64,000 bases of DNA from Actinernus sp. WN-2022 (lineage: Eukaryota; Cnidaria; Anthozoa; Actiniaria; Actinernidae): positions 77,233,740 to 77,297,739 of the forward strand of contig JAOWCC010000577.1 of assembly GCA_030867875.1 (NCBI GenBank), written 5' to 3'. The notes under the pieces are model-generated. The model made no database searches, was not told the DNA's origin, and worked only from the letters and a program-made list of their open reading frames with translations. The position numbers and the translations under genes were made by a program. Within the stretch, counting starts at the first letter, position 1; every line of letters starts with the position of its first letter. Of this stretch, positions 46,980 through 56,619 are shown in pieces.

Positions 46980-48104
46980 ATTTCTTTCTCAAACACTTTA
47001 CTTATTATCGGTAAGATTGAGATGGGTCTATAATTACCAGTTTCTCGGCGGTCATCCACTTTGTAAATTGGATTTACGCACGCATGTTTCCAGTCATCAA
47101 TAAAAATCCCGTTGGAAATGGAAAGGTTAAAAATTGTTGTCAAAGAAGGAGCAATTATGTATGCAGCAAGTTTGAGTATTTTTGCTGGGATTTTATCGAG
47201 TTCAGTACTCTTTGACGTCTTCAGGTTCTTTAGCGTTAGTTCCACGTTTTCTACTGGGATATCAGAGAAATTAAAACCGGCCAAATTCCTTTTACTGCTA
47301 TTAAGATAGCTGTTAATGTTACATAGTGGCGTTCTCGTTAATTCGGCAGCTAATTTGGGTCCGATGTTAACACAAAAGTCATTAAAAGCCTCGGATATGT
47401 CTCCAGCATCTGAGACTATATTCTCATTAATGCAAAGCTCATTCACGTGACTGGATTTACAATTTCTACCCAAAAGGGAGTTGATCACTTTCCATGTCTT
47501 TTTGGGATCAGTGTGTTTGCACGTTTCTATTTTATTTTGCTTTCCGCATTTCAATATTCGCCTTATTCCTTGCGGATTGGTATAGCTTCCAGTGGTATTG
47601 AATTTTAAATTTTATAGCACGTTTTTTGTGATAATCTCTATTTGTCATGGTTTGTTTAATTTGTAGCGTCAGCCAAGGGACGGAGAATGATCTTATTATT
47701 TTATGTCTGAAAGGTGCATGTTGATCTAAAATTTCACAGAATTCAGTTTTCCATGCTTTCCAGGCGTCATTCGGATTTTCAAAATTCTCGACGGTGTCCC
47801 AATGGACGCTTTTTAAATCATTTATAAAATAGTCTTCAACAAAATTCTTAAAGTTGCACACTTCCTTTATTGTTGGTCTTGATTTAGGAAAAGTAAACTT
47901 TCTCACTGCATAGATCAAACTATGGTCAGACATTCCGATAGGAATGACCCCGGATTTCGAAATGTTTTCTTTTGTGTTTGTCAAAATAAGATCAATTAGT
48001 GTGGCAGATGATTTCGTGTCCCTAGTTGGCACCTTTATCAATTGTTCCAGTTGGTAAACAGAACACAGAAATTGCAATTCCTTAGTGTGGGTCTCAAGAG
48101 GCAA
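46886..48104 (-). pseudogene. element A endonuclease C-terminal part, linker and RT fingers
   Basis: Two overlapping frames: 48104-47532 with LIDLILTN and GMSDHSLIY (the endonuclease C-terminal SDH motif), and 47554-46886 with KSTELDKIPAKILKLAA and NYRPISILPIISKVFEK (RT fingers). The shift between them is near 47540, and another near 46930 leads into the palm. Confidence 0.88.
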
Positions 48105-48203
48105 TTTAGTACGATCGCAATTTAAATGACCATTATAATTAATTCTTTATTTTCGGCATCACATTTCTCAATAAATTTATCGAAATCATTGAAAATATTC
48201 ATA

Positions 48204-48512
48204 TTAGAGTTTGGTGGCCGGTAACGAACAGCCAAGCAAAATTGATTTACTATGTTGGAGATTCATCTCAACACAAATTAGCTCAATTGAATCGGGTACT
48301 AAATCTGCCCTGTTAGAATACGACATTGTCTCTTTTATGTAAATAGCAACACCGCCACCAAATCTATTACGGTCTTTTCGAATTAAATTATAACCTGAAA
48401 TATGGATCTCTCCATCGGCAATAGAATCATCATGTTTGCTTTCATTAATGGCTAGCACTTCCAAAGGCGAATCAACCAATAAGTAACGGATTTCATTGAT
48501 ATGTGTCATCAA
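48204..48512 (-). pseudogene. element A endonuclease N-terminal part
   Basis: HINEIRYLL, LEVLAINESK (the E of the metal site), GYNLIRKDRNRFGGGVAIY and ILLGC follow APE-type endonuclease order. A frameshift near 48215 separates it from the YRPPNSNMN continuation. Confidence 0.85.
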
Positions 48513-48685
48513 GCTGTTGACATTAATAATAATAAAAACATTTATATAGCGCTATATTCACGAATTGTTCATAGCACTTTACACTACTATATTAAAAACC
48601 TAAAATATTAAATAAAATAGTTAATGTCAAGTAAATTAAAGTCAATACAAATATATATCTACATATAGATAACTAATGATCGATA

Positions 48686-50785
48686 CTAATATGCTTCCTT
48701 GAACAAGTAAGTCTTCAATTTAGATTTGAATAAATTAACTGATATGCTCTGCCTAATATCCAGAGGTAACTAATTCCAGAGTTTAGGGCCCGCGATCGAA
48801 AGGGCTCGATCTCCATAGGTTTTAAGCTTTGCAGTAGGTTCAACAAGCAAATTCTGCGATGTGGATCTAAGAAGACGCGGTGATATCCTATACCTAAATA
48901 ATTCACTAATATAACAAGGCGCAAAGCCGTTCAGTGCTTTATAAACTAGCAGAAGCATTTTAAAAGTAATGCGAAATCGTACAGGAAGCCAGTGCAGATT
49001 GATCAGCTTAGGTGTTATATGGTCATACTTTCTCGTTAAGGTTACTATGCGCGCCGCAGAGTTCTGAACTAGTTGGAGTCTATCTAACAAGTACTTGGGA
49101 AGGCCATACAACAAAGAATTACAATTATCTAATTTAGAACTAATGAAAGCATGAATAAGTATTTCAGCCGTTTCCTGAGACAGGTATTTCCTAATCTTGG
49201 AGATATTCCACAAGTGATAGTAGCATGATTTACATATTTTCTTAACATGTTCATCTAAAGTAGCACTCTGGTCAACAATGACTCCAAGGTTCCTAGCCGA
49301 TTTCATAGGAAAGATCTTCTCATCACAAACTTGAATGAATTCCAGTGAAGGCCTAGGTCTATATCTAGAGCTAATGAGTATTAGTTCAGTCTTATCTTGA
49401 TTCAGTTTAAGACCATTGACAGTCATCCAGTAATCAATGTCTCTGACACATTCCTCGACACGTGACTTAGCCAGCGATAATTCGACAGAGCAATCAGCTT
49501 TAAAAGATAAGTACAGTTGTGTATCATCTGCATATAAGTGATATTGCACATCATGCTGCTTGATAATATCGGTGAGAGGAGATGTATACAACAGATACAA
49601 CAGGGGCCCCAACACAGACCCTTGCGGCACTCCACGTGCTAGATGACAATAAGAAGACCTGCCATCCTCAACCTGCACAAACTGCATACGAGATGCGAGG
49701 TATGACTTAAACCACTCCAACGCATTCCCTTTAATGCCAAAGCGACCGGACAACCTGGACAGTAGGATGGCATGGTCGACCGTGTCGAATGCCGCCGACC
49801 GATCTAACAGTAGGAGTATAACAGCCTTGTTCTTGTCTACAGCACACAGAATGTCGTTCTGGACTCTAACTAAGGCTGTCTCAGTGCTATGAGACACCTT
49901 ATAAGCAGACTGAAAGATTTCGTCTAGATTATAGGCCACAACATGATCAGTCAACTGAGCAGCAGCAGCCTTCTCAATGAGCTTAGATACAAACTTCAAA
50001 TTTGAAATAGGACGGAAGTTAGAGAACTGTTCAAAGTCGGCATCAGGTCTTTTCAGTGAAGGTGACAGCACAGCAACTTTCAGCACATCAGGCATGGTGC
50101 CATTCCCAAGAGACAGGTTAACAATTCTGGTTAATGTTGGCAGTAACGCATTTAAACTGCACTTAATTATGTAAGCTGGTAAAGGATCAAGACTACATGA
50201 CTTGGAGGAAAGTTTGCAAGCCAAGGCACGTACTTCATCCTGATCAACATCATGAAAAGCGGAAAGTTCGGTAGTACAAACCGTACTATCGAGTAGAATG
50301 CGATCAGATACAGCAACAGTTCTTTGTGTGAGAGCATAGTGTATTTTATCAATCTTGCTAATAAAGAAGTCAGAAAATGAATTAGCCAAAGCAGTATGAT
50401 TAGGTGAGGGCGGATAGCGTTTTTCTTGATCTTTTTGAAGTAGCTTGTTAACTGACTTAAAAAGACCCCTCTGATCGGATGATTGCTCACTAATAACTGC
50501 AGAGTAATAACCAGATTTTAAGGAGTCTATTAGATTGTTCACCACATAGCACTGATGTATATACAGCTCTCGATCACTTTGCAGCCCAGAGGAACGCCAA
50601 CGCCGTTCAAATTTTCTCCTGATGTTTTTCTGAACGCTTACCTCTTGTGAGTACCAAGGTGCAGAGGGACGAAGCGTGATCAAACGTTCCTTTTTAGGTG
50701 CATGTGAGTCCAGCAATAACTGCAAAGTGTCATCGTATTGGCCAGTCAAGGTATTAAGGTCAGGGGAGGGTTCGCAGTCGGGCAT
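48686..50785 (-). pseudogene. element B reverse transcriptase, one in-frame stop near the end
   Basis: A 671-codon frame from 50785 contains the linker, SNFRPISNLKFVSKLIEK (255-272), FQSAYKVSHSTETALVRVQND, motif A LLLDRSAAFD (325-334), GVPQGSVLGP (385-394), YADD (418-421) and the thumb and tail, up to TAG at 48770-48772 after GPKLWN. The same frame then continues to TAG at 48686 with the usual LPLDIRQS tail. Motif A carries Arg where small or hydrophobic residues are usual. The catalytic Asp residues are all present. Confidence 0.9.
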
Positions 50786-51078
50786 AGTGTTCCAATTTCA
50801 ACTTCATCAACATTACCCGATCGAAGCCATGTTTCAGTCACTGCTAGTAAGTCAATATCATTATCAACAACAAAGTCTTTCACAGACATTACCTTATTCT
50901 TGAGAGATCTCGCGTTAAGTAGGCAAAATTGAACATTACGAGTCTGAGAACGCTCATGTAAACAATCAGAAGTAGCAGAGATGTAAATAAGGTTCGAAGT
51001 ATTAACCCCTTGGGATAGCGAAGGCAATGAAGAAACAGAACGAAAAACTGATGGTTTCAAAACAGAAACAGATTTCAT
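50746..51078 (-). pseudogene. element B endonuclease remnant
   Basis: LLNARSLKNKV, DIDLLAVTETWL and the following residues are the start of an APE-type endonuclease. The coding then jumps near 50790 straight to the post-endonuclease linker in another frame, so roughly 150-200 residues including the catalytic His motif are deleted. Confidence 0.85.
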
Positions 51079-51225
51079 TTCTTGGTTTATAGACGAATCT
51101 GTCTACCAGCTCGGACGCCACGGGATCTGAAAATTCCAAGGTCTTTCAAAGCAGCAGCAACATTAGCATCAATGTTAGAAGATAAGTATTTCAAAGACAA
51201 AAGTTCCATTCTTGCATAATTAAGA

Positions 51226-51630
51226 CTAATGGCGGCGGTCCGTGACTGCATGAGTGAAATTGGCTTGAAGGTTCAGTTCTTGAGTACTACAAAGAGGTCC
51301 AGGGTTTCTCGAAATATCAACACATATTGTAAGGTCCATTACAAATAATCTAGAAGGCAAAGTCAAACAAACTTGGCCATGCTTCGTCAGCTTCATCAGG
51401 GGCAGCCGTGTGTTGTAATGAGAGGCAAGTCGCATACTCCCAAAATGTACTTGAAATTGAACAGACTGCAAATAATTCAACTCATACTGGCGATTCATAG
51501 TCCATCTTCTGGAAATCAGTTGAACCAATCCTTTAGATACTTTGTCGTCGTATCTAGCTCCATGTTCGGAGCCAGATAGAGCAGCAAAAATGAATAAAAT
51601 GAAGACCACTAATTTACGTCCGGCAGCCAT
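51226..51630 (-). pseudogene. element B N-terminal region with hydrophobic leader and 2A-like motif
   Basis: A 134-codon frame starts MAAGRKLVVFILFIFAALSG, a signal-like hydrophobic leader. Near the end VDISRNPGP (51295-51321) matches the NPGP core of 2A ribosome-skipping peptides, but the usual D-x-E-x-N-P-G-P has Ser in place of Glu. A TAG follows at 51226; the next codons (about 51080-51220) read LGIFRSRGVRAG, a motif common between 2A and endonuclease in such elements, then further stops. Confidence 0.75.
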
Positions 51631-52024
51631 GTTGGCGCTCTTATGAATCTGAACTTAACATCTGGCCCAGTTGATACATGCTGGACACCTGAAAACCCCT
51701 TGATGAAGGCTGCCTAAAGCCGGGTCCTCTAATAGTAGTAGTAGTAATTTATTTAACCACGTATCACAGGTTGAGCACAGAGGCTCTTTTAAACGTGAGC
51801 GTGCAATATTACAAGATTAAACTGTATACAAATGATGGTTGCAGTAAAAGCATAAAAAGACATACATGAGTGGAATAAGTTACAATGCTATAATACTAAT
51901 AATGATCATACTACAGATAAGGTTTTAGTTAATATAATGATAATAGCAATAAATACTCTAAATTAAGACTTAATATATATATATATATATATGCATGTAC
52001 ATGTATATGTGATATTGGATAATG

Positions 52025-52290
52025 CTATTTACATATGTGACAGTTGCAGTTAAGTGAAGACGAAATGGGCATACTTTGAAGTTTACTTTTAAAGACTGGT
52101 AGAGATTCTATTCTTCTGACACTATCTGGTAGATTATTCCATAATTTAGAAGCTGTATAGGTAAAGGAGTGCTGCCTGTAAGATGAAGTTATTGTAGGAA
52201 GTTTAAGCTTCAAGTGACCTCTAAGATTATAGTTATCTAGTACACGTAATGAGAACATCTCAGTAATGTACAGAGGTGCTAGATTATAAT
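52025..52290 (-). pseudogene. element C reverse transcriptase C-terminal tail
   Basis: LAPLYITEMFSLRV, YNLRGHLKLKLP and KLWNNLPDSVRRIESL are the typical end of CR1/L2-type proteins. It starts immediately after the SGNH part, so everything between was deleted. Confidence 0.85.
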
Positions 52291-52690
52291 GAACGTGATA
52301 AACTGAACTGCAAGCAACGCCGATCCTTTGCCGTTTAGATGAAGTGTACTACCATTTAAGCATGAGCCATCGATTATTGAATTGTCTATAAAATCCAAAT
52401 CATTACTATCGCAGAAAGATTTGAGGTTATTATTCACATGTGAACATTTAGCGTTGAAATCATGGTCTTCTCTATGAGTTTCTGCAGATATGCCGATTTT
52501 GGAGCCCGGAAATTTCGCCTTGGCTGCATTGGCAAGAGCTTTCATCTTGGTTGTCCAAATTTCAGTAGAATCAACTCGGGGAAGGTTGTTGGTTCCTGCG
52601 TGAATAATCACATGTGATGGTTTCTGGGGTGCATCTATTCTGTTAATTTCCTCTGTTATCTGCTCGGCAGTTTGACCGGGAAAGGTAAAT
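52279..52690 (-). pseudogene. element C ORF1, C-terminal half of SGNH hydrolase
   Basis: IFTFPGQTAEQITEE, then HVIIHAGTNNLPR (block III, G-x-N), and near the end DGSCLNGSTLHLNGKG (the D-x-x-H block, His as catalytic base). These are the conserved blocks of SGNH/GDSL esterase-like domains that occur as ORF1 in some CR1/L2-type elements, where lipid or membrane interaction has been proposed. Confidence 0.8.
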
Positions 52691-52811
52691 ATCTTTACTT
52701 GGCATCATATTTGAACGCAGAGATTTATAACCATGCAGATATTTTAATATTTTACTTAGTTTTACTTCAAATAACAGTTTATTAGAATCATAATATACTC
52801 TACGATGTAGA

Positions 52812-53430
52812 ATGACGAGCGAATTGAGCCTAGATGAACTAAAAAGCCTAAAAAAAGATTTGAAATCTGAACTTGAGAAACGTGGCCTCGACGGGAGCGG
52901 AACAAAATCAGTTCTTTTTAAACGACTAAGCGAAGCAACCAACAGCTCTGGAATACCAACTAACTCAAGCCACTATGATGTCTTATCTGAATCCTCTGAA
53001 AACGTTGACGATGACGAAGAAAGGCGAGGACACTGAAGACGCGGAGAAAATAGTCACAGAAACCATGCTGAAAGCCAAACTAACGAAGATCTGGAAAAGA
53101 CTCAACTCCCTCTCAGTGCCTGCAGTAGATCTCACCTCTCGGATAAATGTGTTGGAACGAGAAAATGCAGCTCTCAGGGAGGAAAATGAAAGCCTAAAAG
53201 CCCGATTAAGTTCTTCAAATTTAGTGCGTGAACAACCACGACCAGAACGAAGAAACAACCAAGAATCCAACATGGCGGCGAGCTCCAGTTACGATGGAAC
53301 CCGCCGAAATCCAGAGCCGCGTCACTCTAACCAAAACGCTTCTCACCAGCAGGAACGAAAGCCAATTGTCATTATTGGGGATTCAATCATTAAAAATATA
53401 GACCCGAAAAAGCTTTCGAGATGTCATCAA
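52812..53430 (+). pseudogene. element C ORF1, N-terminal half: SAP, coiled coil, start of SGNH
   Basis: It starts MTSELSLDELKSLKKDLKSE and continues ...LEKRGLDGSGTKSVLFKRL, a good SAP (DNA-binding) pattern. After a frameshift near 53025 comes a coiled coil (INVLERENAALREENESLKA, about 53140-53210), a charged Asn/Arg-rich linker and IVIIGDSIIKNIDPKKLSR, where GDS is SGNH block I with the catalytic Ser. It stops where satellite begins at about 53430. SAP next to SGNH in one ORF1 is not something I know as a standard arrangement. Confidence 0.8.
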
Positions 53431-53432
53431 CA

Positions 53433-54118
53433 GTGCAATAACCCTACCAAGGTCTAGAAGTAGCAGCAAACTGGCATGGACATATTGCCAAGGGGACCTC
53501 CTTGAGGTCATGAACTCCATGTAATCAACAGTGCAAGAACCCTACCAAGGTCTAGAAATAGCAGCAAACTGGCATGGACATATTGCCAAGGGGACCTCCT
53601 TGAGGTCATGAACTCCATGTAATCAACAGTGCAAGAACCCTACCAAGGTCTAGAAATAGCAGCAAACTGGCATGGACATATTGCCAAGGGGACCTCCTTG
53701 AGGTCATGAACTCCATGTAATCAACAGTGCAAGAACCCTACCAAGGTCTAGAAGTAGCAGCAAACTGGCATGGACATATTGCCAAGGGGACCTCCTTGAG
53801 GTCATGAACTCCATGTAATCAACAGTGCAAGAACCCTACCAAGGTCTAGAAATAGCAGCAAACTGGCATGGACATATTGCCAAGGGGACCTCCTTGAGGT
53901 CATGAACTCCATGTAATCAACAGTGCAAGAACCCTACCAAGGTCTAGAAGTAGCAGCAAACTGGCATGGACATATTGCCAAGGGGACCTCCTTGAGGTCA
54001 TGAACTCCATGTAATCAACAGTGCAAGAACCCTACCAAGGTCTAGAAATAGCAGCAAACTGGCATGGACATATTGCCAAGGGGACCTCCTTGATGTCATG
54101 AACTCCATGTAATCAACA
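53433..54118 (+). repeat. 98-bp satellite, seven near-identical units
   Basis: Units start gtgcaa at 53433, 53531, 53629, 53727, 53825, 53923 and 54021. Each holds ccctaccaaggtctagaa, tagcagcaaactggcatgga, catattgccaaggggacctc and cttgaggtcatgaactccat. Variation is mostly one A/G in gaagtagcag/gaaatagcag. The core ctccttgaggtcatgaactc is shared with the 42-bp satellite. Confidence 0.95.
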
Positions 54119-54640
54119 GTGCAAGACCCCCACCAAGGTCTGGAAGTAGCAGCAAACTGGCACGAGCATTTGCCAATAAGACCTTTTTAAGGTCATGAAT
54201 CCCATGTCATCAACAGTACAAGACCCACACCAAGGCCTTCAAGGTCATGAATTCCATGTTGTCAATAGCGCAACACCCCAATGCCAAGGTCTGGAAGTAG
54301 CTGCAAACTGGCACGAACGTATTTGCCAACAAGACCTCCTTGGGGTGATGAATAGGTCTTTAGGGTTGTGAATTCCATGTCATCAATAGTACAAGACCCC
54401 CACCAAGGTCTGAAAGTAACAGCAAACTGGCGTGAATGCGTATGCCAATAGGACCTCATCAAGGTTGTGCATTCCATGTCATCAACAGTGCAAGACCTTC
54501 AACAAGGTCTGGTAGTAGTAGCAAGCTGGCCTGTACATATGTCGATAGAACCAATAGGACCTCACTCTGTGAAGGTAAAATACCTCCTACAGGACTTGAA
54601 CTCCATTTAGAATAACAGATGACCCCCATCAAGGTCACAC
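54119..54640 (+). repeat. diverged continuation of the 98-bp satellite
   Basis: Further units with caccaaggtctggaagtagc, caaactggcacga and aggtcatgaattccatgt, with mutations and length changes. The old units beside the seven identical ones fit recent amplification from one end of the array. Confidence 0.8.
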
Positions 54641-55149
54641 ATCGACATTATTGGTCGGTAAAGTTTAAGAACTGCATGTATCCAATGAATTGAGAATGGA
54701 CCAATGTTACGAGCATCCGACTACATGAACTTGACCAGGTGCTATGTAGCCAGGCACGACACAAAAGTGCAGTTTCTGAAAGATGCTAATAACAGTACAA
54801 AAACGTTATTTCCTCTTAAGCCAAACCATAGAAGGCAGCCTCTGTATCTGCAAGAGCAAGCAAGCTCTAGACATCAAATATGTGATTTCTAAAGTCAAGC
54901 CTTAATGCTAGATAATGCTAGATAATGCTTCTTTGGAGCAACTCCAAGGGGATACAAATCCACATATCACATCACTGAATATCCTATAAACTGCCACAAT
55001 CCAACAAATAATAGCTACAACTATACATGTACATGTATGTCAGAAATAAATGAATAGGAAGGCAGCCACTACACTAGTGTCAGAGTAACTGTGCTAATTT
55101 AGTAAAAAGCCATTGCCATACTTTCTTTGGTCATGAAATCATAAATGTC
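54641..55149. other. noncoding intron sequence
   Basis: Some similarity to 39900-40160 (gaactgcatgtatccaatga; gcaagagcaagcaagctcta), otherwise nothing recognised. Confidence 0.4.
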
Positions 55150-55410
55150 ACATCATTAGTTTATGATTTGTTCATGAAAGCATTCATGCACATTTAATGA
55201 ACTTTGGTGAACATCAAATTTGATTTATTAGTTCAGATTTGTTCATGATCTGATTTGTTCACCATCTGTTCATGATAGAATTCATGCACATTTGGTAAAC
55301 TTTGATGAACATGATTTCAGTTCATGATCATGAACCAAGTTCTTGAACTGACTAGATGAACATTTCATGAACACTTGATGAATGTTCATGAACTGTTCAT
55401 GAATGTTCGC
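55150..55410. repeat. degenerate ttcatgaa-rich repeat
   Basis: ttcatgaa, gttcatga and catgaaca recur about 20 times without strict period. The palindromic octamer makes both strands alike. Confidence 0.7.
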
Positions 55411-55581
55411 CATTGTTCTGCTTCCTCTGATTTGAGAGTCCTTGACCTTGGCCCTTACACAGACTTGGCATGAGAGTCGCAATTGTAAAGCCAACTGAAC
55501 GGCTATGGAACTGACAACTGGCAGCCCGATGATTACAAGAATGTCCCACGCCCGACATTAAACATCAGCAATCAATTTTGA

Positions 55582-55985
55582 AGTTCCATACAAAGTTAAT
55601 GGTGGAAAGAAATGTCTAAAACTGTTGCAGTCAGGACCACCAAATACATAACTACAACTGATATATCCTTATATACTCCAGTTCCCACCAAAACTACACT
55701 GTCCATATATGGAATGTATCCACAGGGATACCAACATAGTCTTTCGGATAAGGAACTCATCTCTCTTTTCCTTTCATTGAAAGAGATATCATTTGTTTAG
55801 AGCTAGTCACTAAACTTAGGCTGTTTAGAGCTAGTCACTAATTTAGGGTGTTTACTGAGCTACATGTAAGTCACTAATTTAAGGGCAAACCACTAGCAAA
55901 GACCATATAACCTCCTTCAATAATCATGTGAACTATTCTTAACCGTAACCTAACATTTAGAATAACCCTAACATCAGTTAACACA
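55582..55985 (+). repeat. dispersed repeat plus ~150-bp satellite copies
   Basis: 55582-55790 matches 37430-37610. 55795-55985 holds tagagctagtcactaattta and ggtgtttactgagctaca, the same family as 36355-37110. The same two families in both places suggest a segmental duplication or co-mobilised composite. Confidence 0.75.
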
Positions 55986-56334
55986 ACTTCCCTTTTAGAA
56001 TCCTAAATTAAACCAGTTTTACAAAAAAAATTGAACTGGTTTTAAAAAACCACAACATATAATCTAGAAATAATTACATGATGGCCCAAACTATGGATTT
56101 AAAAAGATTTGAGAGTCACACAATGACACTGATCTTTCTGATTTTTGGAGCCTACGAAAATCATTTGAGCATGCAAAGCACCATGGGCTTGGACACAGGG
56201 TCTTTAATGATATAAAATGTGACCTCATAGGCACTTTGAAGTTTTTTTGGTCTGCATACATGCATGTATTGTCCATAACTGTACAGTGAGATAAACTAAT
56301 TATTATGTTTTAATTTTCTTCATTGTATTGACAG

Positions 56335-56441
56335 GCAATCTTTACTTTAACATCTTTAGAGGTCCAATAGAGCTGGTAATGGGTATTGCTATTGGCTGTT
56401 TGGTAGGTGCTATTTGCTGGTTCCTACCAAATAAACTAGAG
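56335..56441 (+). CDS. SLC9B: SLC9B, exon 3
   Basis: After acceptor attgacag the phase-1 codon completes Gly273, then residues 274-308: NLYFNIFRGPIELVMGIAIG, CLVGAICWFLPNKLE. It corresponds to the vertebrate segment around STVFNVLRGVLEVVIGV (from memory). It ends in phase 0 at GAG|GTACAG. Confidence 0.95.
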
Positions 56442-56619
56442 GTACAGTATGCATGCAAGAAACACCATTAATTCACCATTGTAAAAGTATATAACAATTT
56501 AAAGTAAACTTGCAAAGAATAGCGATTTGTTATCTACATCGTAGATAATATTAGTGATTTACCTTAAGTTTTAAATTATGCGACAACACTATTTTACATT
56601 GTGACAGCAAGCGTCTATT

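Larger units (their letters stand above)
45536..48525 (-). mobile_element. CR1/L2-like retrotransposon (element A), 5' incomplete
   Basis: A 3-kb minus-strand element with endonuclease, reverse transcriptase and 3' UTR. The 3' side begins at about 45536 within the satellite. It starts at the first endonuclease residues (NVNSLMTHINEIR), right against the 3' tail of the next retrotransposon at 48526, so it is either 5'-truncated or was cut by that insertion. Several frameshifts and one stop in the RT make it inactive. Confidence 0.9.
48526..51700 (-). mobile_element. CR1/L2-like retrotransposon (element B) with 2A-like motif and internal endonuclease deletion
   Basis: A 3.1-kb minus-strand element. 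The 3' end is an (ATT)n tail at 48526-48536 after a UTR with atttatatagcgctatattc; the fragment at 60751 has a related 3' end. Going inward: reverse transcriptase (one stop), a short endonuclease remnant, and an N-terminal region with a 2A-like motif. The 5' end is uncertain (51650-51727). The left half is damaged, but the RT is nearly intact. Confidence 0.88.
51728..53430 (-). mobile_element. retrotransposon (element C) with inverted 5' part and SAP/coiled-coil/SGNH ORF1
   Basis: The 3' part (51728 to about 52700) is on the minus strand: (TAC)n tail, 3' UTR, RT C-terminus, then joined directly to the C-terminal half of ORF1. The 5' part (about 52740-53430) is on the plus strand and holds the N-terminal half of ORF1. 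The ORF1 halves would join at the outer end of the inverted part and the inner start of the other, the arrangement twin priming makes. Endonuclease and most of the RT are absent, so it was a deletion derivative or lost them later. The 98-bp satellite borders it at 53431. Confidence 0.8.
31347..56334 (+). other. SLC9B intron 2 (~25 kb, repeat-filled)
   Basis: The intron starts gtacag and ends attgacag. The phase fits: residue 273 (Gly) is split 1/2 across it and the protein alignment to SLC9B is continuous, so no exon is missing. It holds the mirrored repeat complex, TIR elements, satellite and retrotransposons listed separately. Confidence 0.85.

Noticed and set aside
51690..51727. Second hammerhead-like site (ttgatgaaggctgcc)
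   Set aside because: Contains tgatga and a short stem but no GAAAC after stem II and no cleavage triplet in place.
53433..54118. CRISPR-like regular repeats
   Set aside because: Unit and spacing are identical over all 98 bp, so there are no unique spacers; the host is an animal. This is a satellite.
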